Origin: Pectinophora gossypiella
Lineage: Eukaryota > Arthropoda > Insecta > Lepidoptera > Gelechiidae
Assembly: GCF_024362695.1 (NCBI RefSeq)
Contig: NC_065420.1
Span: forward strand, 2,822,501-2,886,500
Length of the DNA stretch: 64,000 bases
Direction: 5' to 3'
Below the pieces are notes generated by a model. That model searched no databases and was not told the DNA's origin. It saw only the letters and a program-made list of their open reading frames with translations. Below, piece by piece: positions 53,501 through 60,200 of this stretch; position 1 is the stretch's first letter, and each line of letters starts with the position of its first letter. A program made the position numbers and the translations under genes.

Positions 53501-53837
53501 ATTTTACCTTTTTATTTTACTTTTCTTTTTTGACGTGATTTATTGTAGATTTGATACGAATTAATTTCAGAGAATGCTCTATTTTCACATTGGAGATCCA
53601 AACCGTGAACTTCTCTACAGTGAAATGTTCAGGAAACTGGAGAATTTGAGACAAAAACACGACGTAGTTGAAGACTACACTCTGAGCGAAACAACTGTAG
53701 ATGAAGTATTAAGTACAATCGACCACATATTACATGGTAGTGGCTCGAAACACGAAATATCGAAGAAGATTTTGTCATTGGACACGAAACCGAACTGCAC
53801 ATCTACTCTAACTTCAAATCAAACGAAACAAGACTGA
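21113..53837 (+). CDS. ABCA3-like: ABCA-type ABC transporter, copy B (complete, 34 exons)
   Basis: Full-length ABCA transporter, probably for lipids. Exons: 21113-21268, 22291-22414, 22573-22682, 24132-24270, 24980-25065, 25768-25920, 26489-26599, 27103-27220, 28831-28995, 29375-29556, 30127-30291, 32022-32154, 33044-33198, 33508-33627, 38996-39097, 40749-40887, 41010-41277, 41814-41863, 42395-42507, 43027-43231, 44145-44414, 45229-45450, 45870-45992, 46405-46647, 47209-47297, 47898-48042, 48674-48754, 49141-49254, 49747-49880, 50435-50579, 51178-51388, 51669-51832, 52708-52829, 53571-53837. The sum is 5124 bp, an exact multiple of three: 1707 aa, about the length of mammalian ABCA3. Layout is TMD1-NBD1-TMD2-NBD2. 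All junctions keep phase. The first ATG matches the copy A start. Confidence 0.92.
21484..21900. repeat. Non-LTR C-terminal fragments
   Basis: Two inverted scraps of a reverse-transcriptase C-terminus in copy B intron 1. The minus strand (21484-21699) reads RGRPKTRWADVVKEDL. The plus strand (21727-21900) reads VGRGRPKKVWMDGIKKD. The motif GRPKxxWxD is common at the end of RTE-type ORFs. Confidence 0.6.
22025..22165 (+). repeat. Repeat family R9 copy
   Basis: Contains gtctaacagaaagctcggtg and cactatcatgttgg-like text. It is the inverse of the copy at 12897-13045. Confidence 0.5.
22441..22550 (+). mobile_element. SINE-A 3' fragment
   Basis: Only the 3' part from tcaggggcctttggcggctc to acaacccacacgacagaaga. 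It ends 22 bp before copy B exon 3. Confidence 0.75.
22756..23146. repeat. 390-bp interspersed repeat (R10)
   Basis: Starts with ttggttttccccgaagggt, has ccccaccctcggagtagact in the middle and ends near aagcaactgtcccgttcccg. A second, shorter copy is at 63200-63575. I do not recognise the element. Confidence 0.65.
23296..23660 (+). repeat. Repeat family R5 copy
   Basis: Starts gacgtgacttattgtaggct and ends in the family's 3' text, gcgagctgattggccgcctc. An unrelated insert (aaatacgaatatactttatt..., also seen at 21350-21430) lies at 23460-23560. Confidence 0.55.
23670..23829. mobile_element. MITE-1 copy inside a minisatellite
   Basis: Inverted ends gtacggtcaccag and gctcatgactgtac. The sequence on both sides (ccgcctctatagctaatag / ccgcctctatggctagtat) is minisatellite unit, so the MITE landed in or beside the array. 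Confidence 0.75.
23830..24045 (+). repeat. About 42-bp minisatellite
   Basis: Five units of ccgcctctatggctagtata followed by ccgcttctaggcttagta. The first half of the unit equals the 3' end of repeat R5 (ttggccgcctctatggctag), which lies directly upstream. Confidence 0.85.
24712..24890 (-). mobile_element. SINE-A 3' part, minus orientation
   Basis: Covers ttcttctatcgtgtgggttg to gaagcacggatcatcttacg on the plus strand. The tRNA-like head is missing. Confidence 0.7.
25177..25470 (+). mobile_element. 3' end of the window's main LINE family
   Basis: Truncated copy: the last codons (GYYKVSD-like, ggttattataaggttagtga), the 3' UTR (gaggtttttcttgcagctcc, aggttgtgagaagctgcagt) and a short ttgaatttgaatat tail. 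It matches the end of the intact element at 37730-38090. Confidence 0.85.
25508..25620 (+). mobile_element. SINE-A head fragment
   Basis: agcctctgtggtctagaag with box B-like gggttcgatttccc, then tcactttaagatattgtcc. It is the 5' part only. Confidence 0.55.
26175..26450. repeat. Unclassified interspersed repeat (R14)
   Basis: Contains two copies of agctcttgtcggtgtag around a CA-rich stretch, and ctccagtgtgatggcgcccaga. It explains the 128-codon frame seen here. It lies in copy B intron 6. Confidence 0.5.
26745..26830 (+). repeat. Non-LTR 3'-tail fragment
   Basis: cgggatcgaagcaaatggaa, then agtctctgcttaaccctgtg and a gtgtatgtat end. Same tail as at 230-345. Confidence 0.55.
27833..27983. mobile_element. 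MITE-1 copy
   Basis: gtacagtcatgagcaatgta at the left and atgctcgtgaccgtac at the right. In copy B intron 8. Confidence 0.85.
28058..28215 (+). repeat. Repeat family R8 copy
   Basis: cacagacactacacattgac, gtgtcacgtttgacgcccat and ggggtgaggtaaatttagat mark the family. Other copies are at 47600-47775, 56825-56915 (inverted) and 59075-60020 (split by insertions). The copies show the uninterrupted form of the 59-kb insertion site. Confidence 0.7.
28270..28540 (+). repeat. 109-bp tandem repeat
   Basis: Two full units (28270-28378 and 28379-28487) and a partial third, each starting aaggaactacaaggacaaaa. Each unit contains the inverted words tcagtagttcctttt and aaggaactac. In copy B intron 8. Confidence 0.9.
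29034..29310 (+). mobile_element. SINE-C, head lost
   Basis: Starts in the head at tggcacaggcctaaaccaat and continues through gaaaacatcgtgaggaaatt to the tail gggagatgatg. In copy B intron 9. Confidence 0.75.
30351..30539 (+). repeat. Interspersed repeat R12, left half
   Basis: cccgaaacatgggcggccat and gtgtgacgtcacatttcac. It continues at 31637-31690 after the RTE insertion. An uninterrupted copy is at 45568-45760. Confidence 0.65.
30553..31623 (-). mobile_element. 5'-truncated RTE-like retrotransposon with 13-bp TSD
   Basis: Minus-oriented insertion of 1071 bp in copy B intron 11. The word tcaagtgatacct occurs at 30540-30552 and 31624-31636. The 3' end is gctgatgatg, a short-repeat end typical of RTE elements. 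The flanks join into repeat R12. The 5' end is cut inside the reverse transcriptase. Confidence 0.9.
30558..31580 (-). pseudogene. Reverse transcriptase C-terminal half, RTE-like
   Basis: 340 codons still open. Visible motifs: LQRGVRQGDVISPKLF (RT block with RQGD), LRFADDIVLM (catalytic FADD), then a long C-terminal region with RRLGVAQREMERAML and SVGRPATRWTDDL. The N-terminal endonuclease and the first RT blocks are missing. Just upstream, near 31590-31600, a duplicated attcg breaks the frame in the EKAFDS motif. This is a dead copy, fairly young given how long the frame is. Confidence 0.85.
32499..32859 (+). mobile_element. SINE-C, full length, with 15-bp target-site duplication
   Basis: Flanked by attcaagagaattgc at 32484-32498 and 32860-32874, exactly repeated. 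Head with box A tagcccagttgg and box B gttcgaatcc, tail gatgatg. It defines the limits of SINE-C (361 bp). In copy B intron 12. Confidence 0.92.
33819..34085 (+). repeat. Repeat family R5 copy
   Basis: From tgacgtgacttattgtagat to ggtcggtatcggggtcct. Well preserved. Confidence 0.65.
34337..34382. repeat. 21-bp inverted repeat at the LINE 5' end
   Basis: Arm aatggctaagttgtaaaccca (34337-34357) and its exact reverse complement (34362-34382) are separated by four bases. It includes the first bases of the ORF at 34361. Confidence 0.9.
34361..34891 (+). CDS. LINE ORF1 C-terminal part, esterase-like
   Basis: 176 codons ending five bases before ORF2. The pattern IIILAGRRGNAN, then NVEQVILFALPF, FIDTNSYVRNFYLTKGRYYYLSNFYKRQIAKSL resembles the second half of SGNH-type esterase domains found in ORF1 proteins of CR1-like elements: a GxND-like turn, an N..L helix and a (D)G.HL-like end. 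The GxND and DGxH residues are not kept as such. The likeness is by eye and weak. The true N-terminus is lost by truncation, so the Met is only the first one available. Confidence 0.5.
   Translation: MGLQLSHFLRRAVINNCMPGASYLDILKRIISYKFSKNSTIIILAGRRGNANKELLSHYISLLNSLPNVEQVILFALPFSQSQLNSENKFRHDLNLTLHTLVCDYYNKFQFIDTNSYVRNFYLTKGRYYYLSNFYKRQIAKSLSFFFTLESANSLAFNASAPIEQPIFISDICNLN
34897..37800 (+). CDS. LINE ORF2: endonuclease and reverse transcriptase, intact
   Basis: 967 aa without a stop. The N-terminal apurinic-type endonuclease shows LVHQNIQGI near 31, VTEHW near 60, CGDFNID near 164-170 and SDHCGQ near 227. Reverse transcriptase motifs are FRPISILPTLSKIFEKI near 535, DLSKAFDCVCHDIL near 605, GVPQGSILGPFLFLVYINDL near 660 and the catalytic LFADDTSLLF near 690. 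A C-terminal region follows, ending YKVSDYLEDMNAWD. All catalytic residues I could place are present. It encodes the mobile element only and is not a host function. Confidence 0.92.
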   Translation: MTTEKNFGCSKLNDDILNIKCNKKNTNVINLVHQNIQGILGKELEIELFLNSNCVDIMCVTEHWLKKHEFVCFNNHQVASSYSRETAIRGGSLILVRNCLKYKERTDIVSLSVERTVELACIELSRLIVLSVYRPPASSYDLFEKVIDEALCKLCNKSKHVIVCGDFNIDILENCSLSTTFKSLFLCYNLVNLFSEPTRITSQSAKCIDNIFSNLEPCDKLIINKLKSDHCGQQISFNLFVDRSLKKDVTCNPISSSRLEQFKDNMSNKLPELPYCDDPNLLYNSLFNLTKSEFNKVFKAKTIKKADTPIFSDWATVGIYKSRNRLYELYEERTYNHSVAFHDYVKQYSKVFKRVCVTAKAMFISSKIKGSSDIIKMTWKVINSETGKVKARDLEYQLQIDGKLLTNDKQVAEAFEKFFTDIPFSTTKDLKSSPALAQSLVREHIDTSKVDKLTFTHVSPRDVLRAFKSLEIKKTADLHGLSVKVINSVIDCIAPYLSCIFNKCVDNGVFPDLMKHSKVIPLFKAGSTSDPTNFRPISILPTLSKIFEKIVLLQLLQHFNLNNLMSNKQFGFTKGRSTTDAGVELINHVFQAWEESKDAIGVFCDLSKAFDCVCHDILIAKLRHYGITDNAIALLESYLSGRVQRVDVHGSRSCGSNVTIGVPQGSILGPFLFLVYINDLPSLVKHEVVLFADDTSLLFKVKRRQDSFDDVNNAISEVVDWFTVNNLLLNENKTKYVYFTLSNVSRPLDSIIVKNKELDLTDTAVFLGITLDAKLQWSPHIDKLSKRLSSAAFAVKKIRLITDVETARLVYFAYFHSLMSYGILLWGHAADMNSIFVLQKRAIRAIYKLGPKMSLRNKFKEINILTLASQYIFENLIYVKKHIGLFAKNSDRHIVNTRNKNKLALQVSRLHKITKSFKGQCIRFYNKIPIDIQNLPFNCFKTVVKQKLYKKGYYKVSDYLEDMNAWD
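38099..38312 (+). repeat. SINE-D-like fragment
   Basis: gtttgaatcccggctc (box B-like), then tgatatcacctggtttcc and taggctcgtctcctattac. Matches 1290-1470. It sits directly behind the LINE tail. Confidence 0.5.
38324..38471. mobile_element. MITE-1 copy
   Basis: gtacagtcatgagcaatata and atgctcgtgactgtac as inverted ends. One of the best-kept copies. Confidence 0.85.
38520..38582 (+). repeat. GT-rich microsatellite
   Basis: Mixed tgtgttgtgtgtatg and (gt)n run in copy B intron 14. Confidence 0.85.
38664..38965 (+). mobile_element. Second 3' end of the main LINE family
   Basis: Truncated copy starting at acagttttaagacagtaatt, inside the ORF2 end (gatatgaatgcatgggatta kept), with the 3' UTR and the start of the ttgaattt tail. 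It is 570 bp downstream of the intact element and has several substitutions relative to it, so it is a separate and older insertion. It ends 31 bp before exon 15. Confidence 0.85.
39380..40124. mobile_element. MITE-2 copy split by other insertions
   Basis: The left end acagggtgttagtgacatcg at 39380 and the inverted right end cggtgtcactaacacccg at 40107-40124 belong together. The middle is filled by the element at 39546-39965 and more. Confidence 0.6.
39546..39965 (+). mobile_element. Possible non-autonomous Helitron
   Basis: Starts near atataaaaggagaaactgac and contains caacgcacagccgaaacggc with two related internal blocks (gggaattagcgggaaaat, gggagttagcgggaaaaa). It ends gacgaagtcgcgggcaaaag + ctagt. 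A CTAG end next to T after a short hairpin (gcggacgaagtcgc) is the Helitron hallmark. No coding capacity. Confidence 0.5.
40452..40599. mobile_element. MITE-1 copy
   Basis: gtacagtcatgagcaatata at the left and atgctcgtgaccatac at the right. In copy B intron 15, 150 bp before exon 16. Confidence 0.85.
41378..41468 (+). mobile_element. SINE-A 3' fragment
   Basis: tatcaggtgcctttggcggt to caacttaaacgatagaaaaa. In copy B intron 17. Confidence 0.6.
41515..41665 (-). repeat. Repeat family R9 copy
   Basis: cctacacctcaccgagcttt, ttagaccaacgtggctggtg and caactgtgttagtgaatac. Same direction as 12897-13045. Confidence 0.55.
43237..43375. mobile_element. MITE-1 copy, degraded
   Basis: gagcaatatcatgtacgta to acacatattaatgatcag. 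Ends are worn. It starts right behind copy B exon 20. Confidence 0.6.
43735..44065 (-). repeat. Repeat family R5, inverted
   Basis: Starts gatcccgacgacccgattac and ends atctacaataagtcacgtca on the plus strand. It gives the full 3' end of the family (tagagtaatcggatcgtcgg on the minus strand). Confidence 0.7.
44680..44735 (-). repeat. R14 fragment
   Basis: tagcatggaaaatgctgcac and gagcgtggctcttaaattga. The rest of intron 21 (44415-45228) shows nothing I recognise. Confidence 0.4.
45568..45760 (+). repeat. Interspersed repeat R12, uninterrupted copy
   Basis: catttttaaatattttattt, cccgaaacacgggcggtcat and tgacgtcactgggaaaaat. It shows the R12 sequence without the RTE insert found at 30553. Confidence 0.6.
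46603..46903 (+). repeat. 48-bp minisatellite carrying exon 24 end and splice donor
   Basis: Unit tttcccttacgacccctttg...tgtgttgtggtgagta, 48 bp. The first unit is the coding end of copy B exon 24 (FPYDPFVTKAMCC) with its donor gtgagt at 46648. Further donors in the same position follow at 46696 (gtgagt), 46744 (gtgaat), 46808 (gtaagt, after a 16-bp shift), 46854 (gtattt) and 46898 (gtgagt). Unit four has lost its donor and carries an in-frame tag. As 48 is a multiple of three, use of the second or third donor would add 16 or 32 residues in frame. Confidence 0.92.
46945..47000 (+). mobile_element. SINE-A middle fragment
   Basis: tttgtgatctctagtttggt and ggacgttacaggctgatcac only. Confidence 0.5.
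47600..47775 (+). repeat. Repeat family R8 copy, uninterrupted
   Basis: tcgttttacacagacactac, gtgtgtgacgtctgacgccc, gaggtaaacctagctcagcc and tggtggggagcggagattgc. This copy serves as the empty-site reference for the insertion at 59098-59734. Confidence 0.75.
48553..48652 (+). mobile_element. SINE-A 3' fragment
   Basis: gtcgttacatgagccagttt to acaagtcatacgacagaaaa. It ends about 20 bp before copy B exon 27. Confidence 0.6.
49955..50005 (+). repeat. R14 fragment
   Basis: atttaagagccacgctcttg, cggtgtagcattctccatgc. It is followed by two related blocks at 49906-50140 and 50155-50310 (acatacattagtgacaggat in both), an imperfect direct duplication within copy B intron 29. Confidence 0.5.
52004..52110 (+). 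mobile_element. SINE-A 3' fragment
   Basis: atgagctatgtcaggggcct to acaacccacacgatagaaga. In copy B intron 32. The remainder, 52111-52707, is AT-rich with no recognised element. Confidence 0.7.
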
Positions 53838-54294
53838 TTTTTTTTAGTGTGTGGTGATACTTTTTCAAAAACTTCTTTTACATTTGTATTAGGGTAGTTT
53901 CCAGATAATGTACGACAGGGCTCACCCGTTTTATATAAAAAACAAAACAATGCGTGCGAGCGAGTTTGTTAAAGATGTTAAACTTAGCTGAAACAATTTT
54001 TATTTTAATAGATTTTTAAACGTTCTTTTTACAAATCATAAGTTTTAATGCGTGCGTAAATTATTTTTTACATCTGAAATAATGTTTAATTGATATTTAT
54101 TTTTATAAATAATATTTTCTTTTTATTTATTTTAGTCGATGTAATTGTTTTAGAATTAAACATTTTATTCGTAAGCTAAAGCGGCCTTTTTATTTTGTTA
54201 CACTTAGACACAATAAGTAAGTAAATTATATTTTGGATCATGGCCTATTAGATTGCGTATACTTACTTCAGAAAACAAGAAGTAGTCGTCTAAA
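53838..54294 (+). other. Copy B 3' UTR and spacer to the thioredoxin-like gene
   Basis: 457 bp between the copy B stop and the next start codon. A candidate poly(A) signal ATTAAA lies at 54155-54160. The next gene's promoter must overlap or follow within about 130 bp. Confidence 0.6.
54155..54160 (+). terminator. Candidate polyadenylation signal of copy B
   Basis: ATTAAA, followed by a T-rich stretch (catttt, then ccttttta). It is the best candidate between the stop at 53837 and the next gene. Confidence 0.4.
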
Positions 54295-57200
54295 ATGGCT
54301 AAAAAGAAAATAGAATTGTTTATCGATATATCAAATGAAAAGGATTTCCACCATACTTTACAAGAATTCGAAAATAAATTTATTTGTAAGTACTTACACT
54401 CTCACTTAAATGAGGAGCTCGGTGGCGCAGCGGTTAACGCGCTCGGTCTGCGATTGTTGAAGTAAAGCAACTTTCGCAAAGGCCGGTCATTGGATGGGTG
54501 ACCACAAAAGAGAAAAAAAAAGTTTTCATCTCGAGCTCCTCCGTGCTTCGGAAGGCACGTTAAGCCGTTGGTCCCGGCTGCATTAGCAGTCGTTAATAAC
54601 CATCAATCCGCACTGGGCCCGCGTGATGGTTTAAGGCCCGATCTCCCTACCCATCCATGGGGAAGGCCCGTGCCCCAGCAGTGGGGACGTTAATGGGCTG
54701 ATGATGACTTACACTCACTCACTGAGTCGCTATGGTCTTGTGGTACATCGGCTTGCCTCTCAAACGGGGAGCCCCGGTTCGAAGCTTAGTACCCGATTTG
54801 CATCAATGAGTTATTAATTTACCTTCTCTTAGCTCGACCATTATAGACGGCAATACGGCTCACCACTCACGTTGGTCTAACAGAAAGCTCGGTGAGGTGT
54901 GGATACTTAGTTCATCTTGTGATCTTACGTGTTGTAACGTGTCTCGCAATATGTATGTATTACTTTACCGTCAGGCATGAAGGGCCGTTGAAGAAGCGAA
55001 TTCGATTGAAACAACTAATGAGTGTTTTAAAAAAAACAATTGACTGGACGTGAATATAGCACTTAAAATGCCTTCGGCTGCTTATCTTTTCAAGGGCGCA
55101 GGTTCGAATTGAGCACGGGCCTAAACCTATGATTTTCGAAATCGTTTATCGAATTCGTACTTGGAATGATTCTTATGTGTTCAGCGGTGAATGAAAACAT
55201 CATGAGGAAACCCACACACGAGAATTATGCGTTTCGGAGGTATGTGACCTAACCTGTATTAGGCTGGTTTTCCCTTCACGGGTTGGATGGTCAGACAGGC
55301 AGTCGCTTCTGTAAAAAACCGAACCTGTCAAATCTTCAGGTTAGGTAAGCGGACCCTGTGGAAAACGTTGTAATTATATTATTGGAAATAGGTGCAGAAA
55401 TATATTGTCACTTCTCTGGATATTGTACGGCGTTGGACAGAATATTTTCTAAGGTCAAATTTGAATGGAGTAATAACGAAGTTGTGTTTCTCAGAGTGAG
55501 TACATAACGTTAGCATAACATAGTAAATAGGTACTTCATTTTAGACACAGGAAATACAGAATTACAAAACAAAAGAGAAGCTAAAAGGGTACAATAGGGT
55601 ATTTGATTGGCTGAAAGATAAATAATAAAATGCTAATCTAGAAATAGAAGCCCATCTAAGATGATCAAAACTGAATCTCATTTTACTTTTCGACTTATTT
55701 CGAATGTTATTTATGAATTCATTAACAATGAGTACGACGTTTGTGGAATGAATACTTATTCATTCAAGGGGTTTTCTAAATGTGCCTCTGCCCACCCCAT
55801 TAAGGGTTATGATGGCCTTGAGCATATTATGCACTATGTATGTATATAAAGTCTTACATACTTGTTAGTGCATTTAAAAATGTTTCAGGTACCAGCTGAT
55901 GAGATTCAAGCGTTGTCGCGTCTACGCAACCAAAGTGAACCATTCTATATGTTCATTGTTGTAAGTTTAGACGATCTATAGAATACCGTTTTTAGTACAG
56001 AGGCATACGGGACCTATCCTCAGAGCCACCCTCCATACGGGGCCCCGAAGGACCACATTCTAAAACAAATTCAAAATATATTTATTCAGCAGGTAACAAT
56101 AACATGGTTACACTTTGAATCGCATTTTTTTACATATAACGAACGTCTTATTCGCCTAAAACTACTGCAGCTTTTAACAACAATGTATAGCCGGGGAAAA
56201 GAAGCTGCAAGAAAAACCTCGGCACAGGGCCCTAGACGTTCTCAAACCAAAAAAAATGTCCTAAAAATTGAGGATGTCCTTACAAAAGGTTTTATTTAGA
56301 ACGATCGAGTCTAAACCGGCGTGCGTATAGGAAACACTATTCCCAAAAAAGAAGAAGTGTGTCAGGATCAAAAGAAATGGAATTATCCCGATGCTCTCTG
56401 CTTATCCCGATGGGATATAGGCGTGAGTTTATGTATTTAAAAATAAATAACAAAAACAGTTACGGCGCAATATGAAATAATTTTATTGAAATAATTCTTA
56501 AGCTTATTTATATAGATATACTTACAACGTGTTTGAACGGTTCAAAATAACAGCAGCATACTAATATCGATATAAAAAATAAAATAAAGAACATATCAGG
56601 CTGTTTATCGTTCTAAACCATGTCGTAAAAACCAACAGGGAGTATCCTTTTTTGATGATGATGATGAGTTGATGATGATGATGATCATTCTTGTATATTA
56701 GCGATGGATCTGCCGAGGTGAGCACAAATAATACTTGTCAACTCACTTCGTATCAAAAGTGGCTACAAAATTGTCATCTGTTTACTTATGGCCAAAGAAT
56801 AAAGAATAATACTACGAGTATGACGACTTTCCGCTCCCCACCAGCGGCTGAGCTAGGTTTTACTTCACCCTCTCGGTCTTACTTTAGTCTTCAACCGTAT
56901 GGGTGTCGTAGCGTCTGCGTAATACGGGGTGTTTTGTATGAAGTGTCCGGGGTGTTTTGTGGCTCTGACCACTCCATTATGAGTTAAGACGTAAGTTTAT
57001 GTAGGTATTGAAAATGTGTGTTAATTTCAGAATCAAAGAGTAACTCAAGTTTTTAGAGGTCTGGACCCTCCAAAATTTGAAGATGTCGTAAAGCAAGAAC
57101 TTATGTACTATCGTCAGTGGAAAGACGACCTCGAATTTGACAGACAAACCTATCAGCTGGACGAACCTACTCCTGACGAAATGGTAAATATTTCTAGGGT

Positions 57201-60200
57201 ATAATCATTTAAGTCGCAATATTAAGAAGTCTCTACCAATCCGCATTGGAGCAGCGTGGTATGATCTCATACCCCCTACGGTTGATTGAGGGGAGGTCTG
57301 TGCCCAGCAGTGGGACGTATATAGGCTGTTTATGTATATTAATAAGTAAGAAGGAAGCATGGCAAAAATCTTGGAAATCAGGTGATATGATTTTGCTCAC
57401 CGACGTATCTGTATTTTTAGCTAAAGTAGTTTGTGTCTTATTGACAATTGTAAAAGATGCAAATCAGTTTCGTCAAAAAATGGAGATACGTCAGTTCGCG
57501 ACATCAGCGACGCTATGTATGATCCAAACATGTATTCAAACTCATTTAAGTTGGGTTCTATGGTTTGGTTGGGTTTTATGGTTCCGTGCTTTGGAGGGCA
57601 CGTTAAGCCGTTGGTCCCGGCTATTAGCCGTAAAAACACCTCCACCAACCCGCAGTGGAGCAGCGTGGTGGAGTATGCTCCATACCCCTTCCGGTTGATT
57701 GAGGGGAGGCCTGTGCCTAGCAGTGGGACGTATATAGGCTGTTTATGTATTTCTATATGGTTTAGAGCCTGAGTTAGGATTCGAACTTGGAATATAAACA
57801 AATATCTACTGTCCGGGATGTGCCTCGACATTACTATTGGTTCTTTAAGTAAGTACCTAGTATTATTCTTTATTCTATGGTTCTATGATGCGCATCATAC
57901 TGCTCATAGACTTACATTAACACATTACTAAAGCATATGTAGTGAATAAATTGCTTGTCACAGTAAGTATCTGATTTCTTTGTGTAACCTGACCTAGCTA
58001 AGTCGATATAATTAGGACTCAAATGAACTTAGGTACTTACCTGTTAAGTGATGTTTGATTAATAGGACACGAATTGGGTCGTGTACTAGGTTCTAGATAA
58101 ATTATTAAATTCTGATTACTAAATAAATCATCATCATCAGCCTATTAACGTCCCCACTGCTGGGGCACGGGCCTTCCCTATGGATGGATAGGGAGATCGG
58201 GCATTAAACCATCACGCGGGCCCAGTGCGGATTGATAGTTATTAACGACTGCTAATGCAGCCGGGACCAATGGCTTAACGTGCCTTCCGAAGCACGGAGG
58301 AGCTCGAGATGAAAACTTTTTTTGTGGTCACCCATCCTATGACCGGCCTTTGTGAAAGTTGCTTAACTTCAACAATCGCAGACCGAGCGCGTTTACCGCT
58401 GCGCCACCGAGCTCCTACTAAATAAATACACATCTAAAACTAAAGAAAAACATTTTTTTTTTCTATTTAACTTATTTATGAATTTTAAACGAATTTTATT
58501 TTATCACGTTTTCTATGACGTCAAAGTGTGCGTTTTACAAATTCCATAGTAATTTTGTGTTTTGACGTTTAGAAAGAAGTAACTGATTTGACTAGTTGGA
58601 AACTAGCCTATTACACGAACTATTACCACTATTTTTGAACGTGACTTAGTTTTTGCGAAAATGGCATTAAATAATATACATTCACTAACATAAACAGCTA
58701 CGTAAATGAGTCATAATTATATTTGTATTTGCGTGATGCCTTTAATGGGATTCATTAACATGTATCCCTCTTTTTATTTGCTGATTTACTCATCTACTTT
58801 ACCATATTTTTGTTGCCTAAATACCAGGATTGGATAAACGCTCGGGCGGTCGAAAGGGAGCAGGAGATTTTATCGACACGCGCGCGACAGGAAGCGCGAC
58901 AAGCTGCACGCAAGAAGCACCGCGCGACACTTATGGCGCCGCATTTGGAAGTGCTTGACTTCGTGCTGTACTGGCCACACGCCATCCACGCACACCCAGA
59001 GCTCTACGAACAATGGAACGAGAACAGTTCGTAAACTGCATACGGGAGTGTTGTGTGGACACTTCAATATTTTCGTTTTACACAGACACTACACATTCTT
59101 CTTCTAGCGTGTGGGTTGTGAGGTGAATTACTAACCTCACGGCGGGAGAAAACTTTCAATTCGGAAGGCATTCAATTAGAATGGACCGAGTCGTTATCAG
59201 TCAGAAATTACTCGTGGTAGTTATACCGACTTATACCTAGTTACCCTACTAGCTACCTAAGTAGTTATAGGGAAGGGTTGCCACTTACCTCACAGTCAAT
59301 GATGGCGGTATTATGGGATGTGTTGTGTCCGAGGATATTGTCCACGTCACTCTCGTTCTGTACACCGTAGCAGCGTAGTTTGGTACCTGTTAAACGAAAT
59401 AATTAATATTCGTCAATCGTGTGGATTATGAGGTGGATTACCAATCCCATCAACCCTGGTGCCAGGGTTATTATTGAGCCGCCAAAGGCCCGTGACATGG
59501 CTCATGAAACGACTACTTACTTACATCAGTAAGTAGTAACCGGGACCAACGGCTTAACGTGCCTTCCGAAGCACGGATCATCTTACTTTTTGGACAATCA
59601 GGTGATCAGCCTGTAATGTCCTAACCAAACTAGGGATCACGAAGTGATTTTTGTGATATGTCCCTACGGGGATTCGCACCTGGGGCACCGGATCGTAAGC
59701 CCAAGGCTCAACTACTGGACCACGGAGGCCGTACCTACACATTGACATTATTGTACGGTCACGAGCGTTTATATGTATACACTTTGGTACCACGTCACAT
59801 TAACTTTTTTGACAAATTGAACTGTAAATCTCACTAAATGTCACAATAATGTTAGTGCGACAGAGTCCTAAAGTAGGTACATTATATTGCTCATGACTGT
59901 ACACGCGCATCTGTGTGCGTGACGTCTGACGCCCATACGATTGAAGACTAAAGTAAGACCGAGGGGGGTGAGGTAAACCTAGCTCAGCCGCTGGTGGGGA
60001 GCGGAGAGTTGCCGTTCTATATCGTCGTTGCCAATTTAAAATCTATTACCTATGTGCAATCGGGTCAATATTACAGAAATAAAAAAAAATCTGTAATAAA
60101 TATTAAAAGATAATTGATACTTACGTACATTAGAGTTTGTAAGTACTGAATATTTTAGGAGCAAAATACTAGATCCTGACAAAAAAAAATTTGGTGATGG

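Larger units (their letters stand above)
49141..53837 (+). other. Copy B exons 28-34: second nucleotide-binding domain and C-terminus
   Basis: Residues about 1323-1707. Walker A GRNGAGKST is at 1368-1376. The Q-loop position reads QRVSWAAADGMD, without the usual YCPQ.DA. The signature is YSSGCSHRLA (from 1466) instead of YSGGNKRKLS. Walker B AVLLDEPCGSVD is near 1486. The H-loop region reads LIAEESMDW, without His. The last exon is hydrophilic and ends SNQTKQD. The domain can probably still bind nucleotide, but hydrolysis is doubtful. Confidence 0.82.

Noticed and set aside
57246..57831. Frames of 113 to 150 codons on both strands
   Set aside because: They cross SINE fragments in intron 4 of the thioredoxin-like gene and do not fit the splice phases.
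59289..59386. A functional alternative exon of the thioredoxin-like gene
   Set aside because: Its splice sites and frame are on the minus strand, opposite to the host gene.
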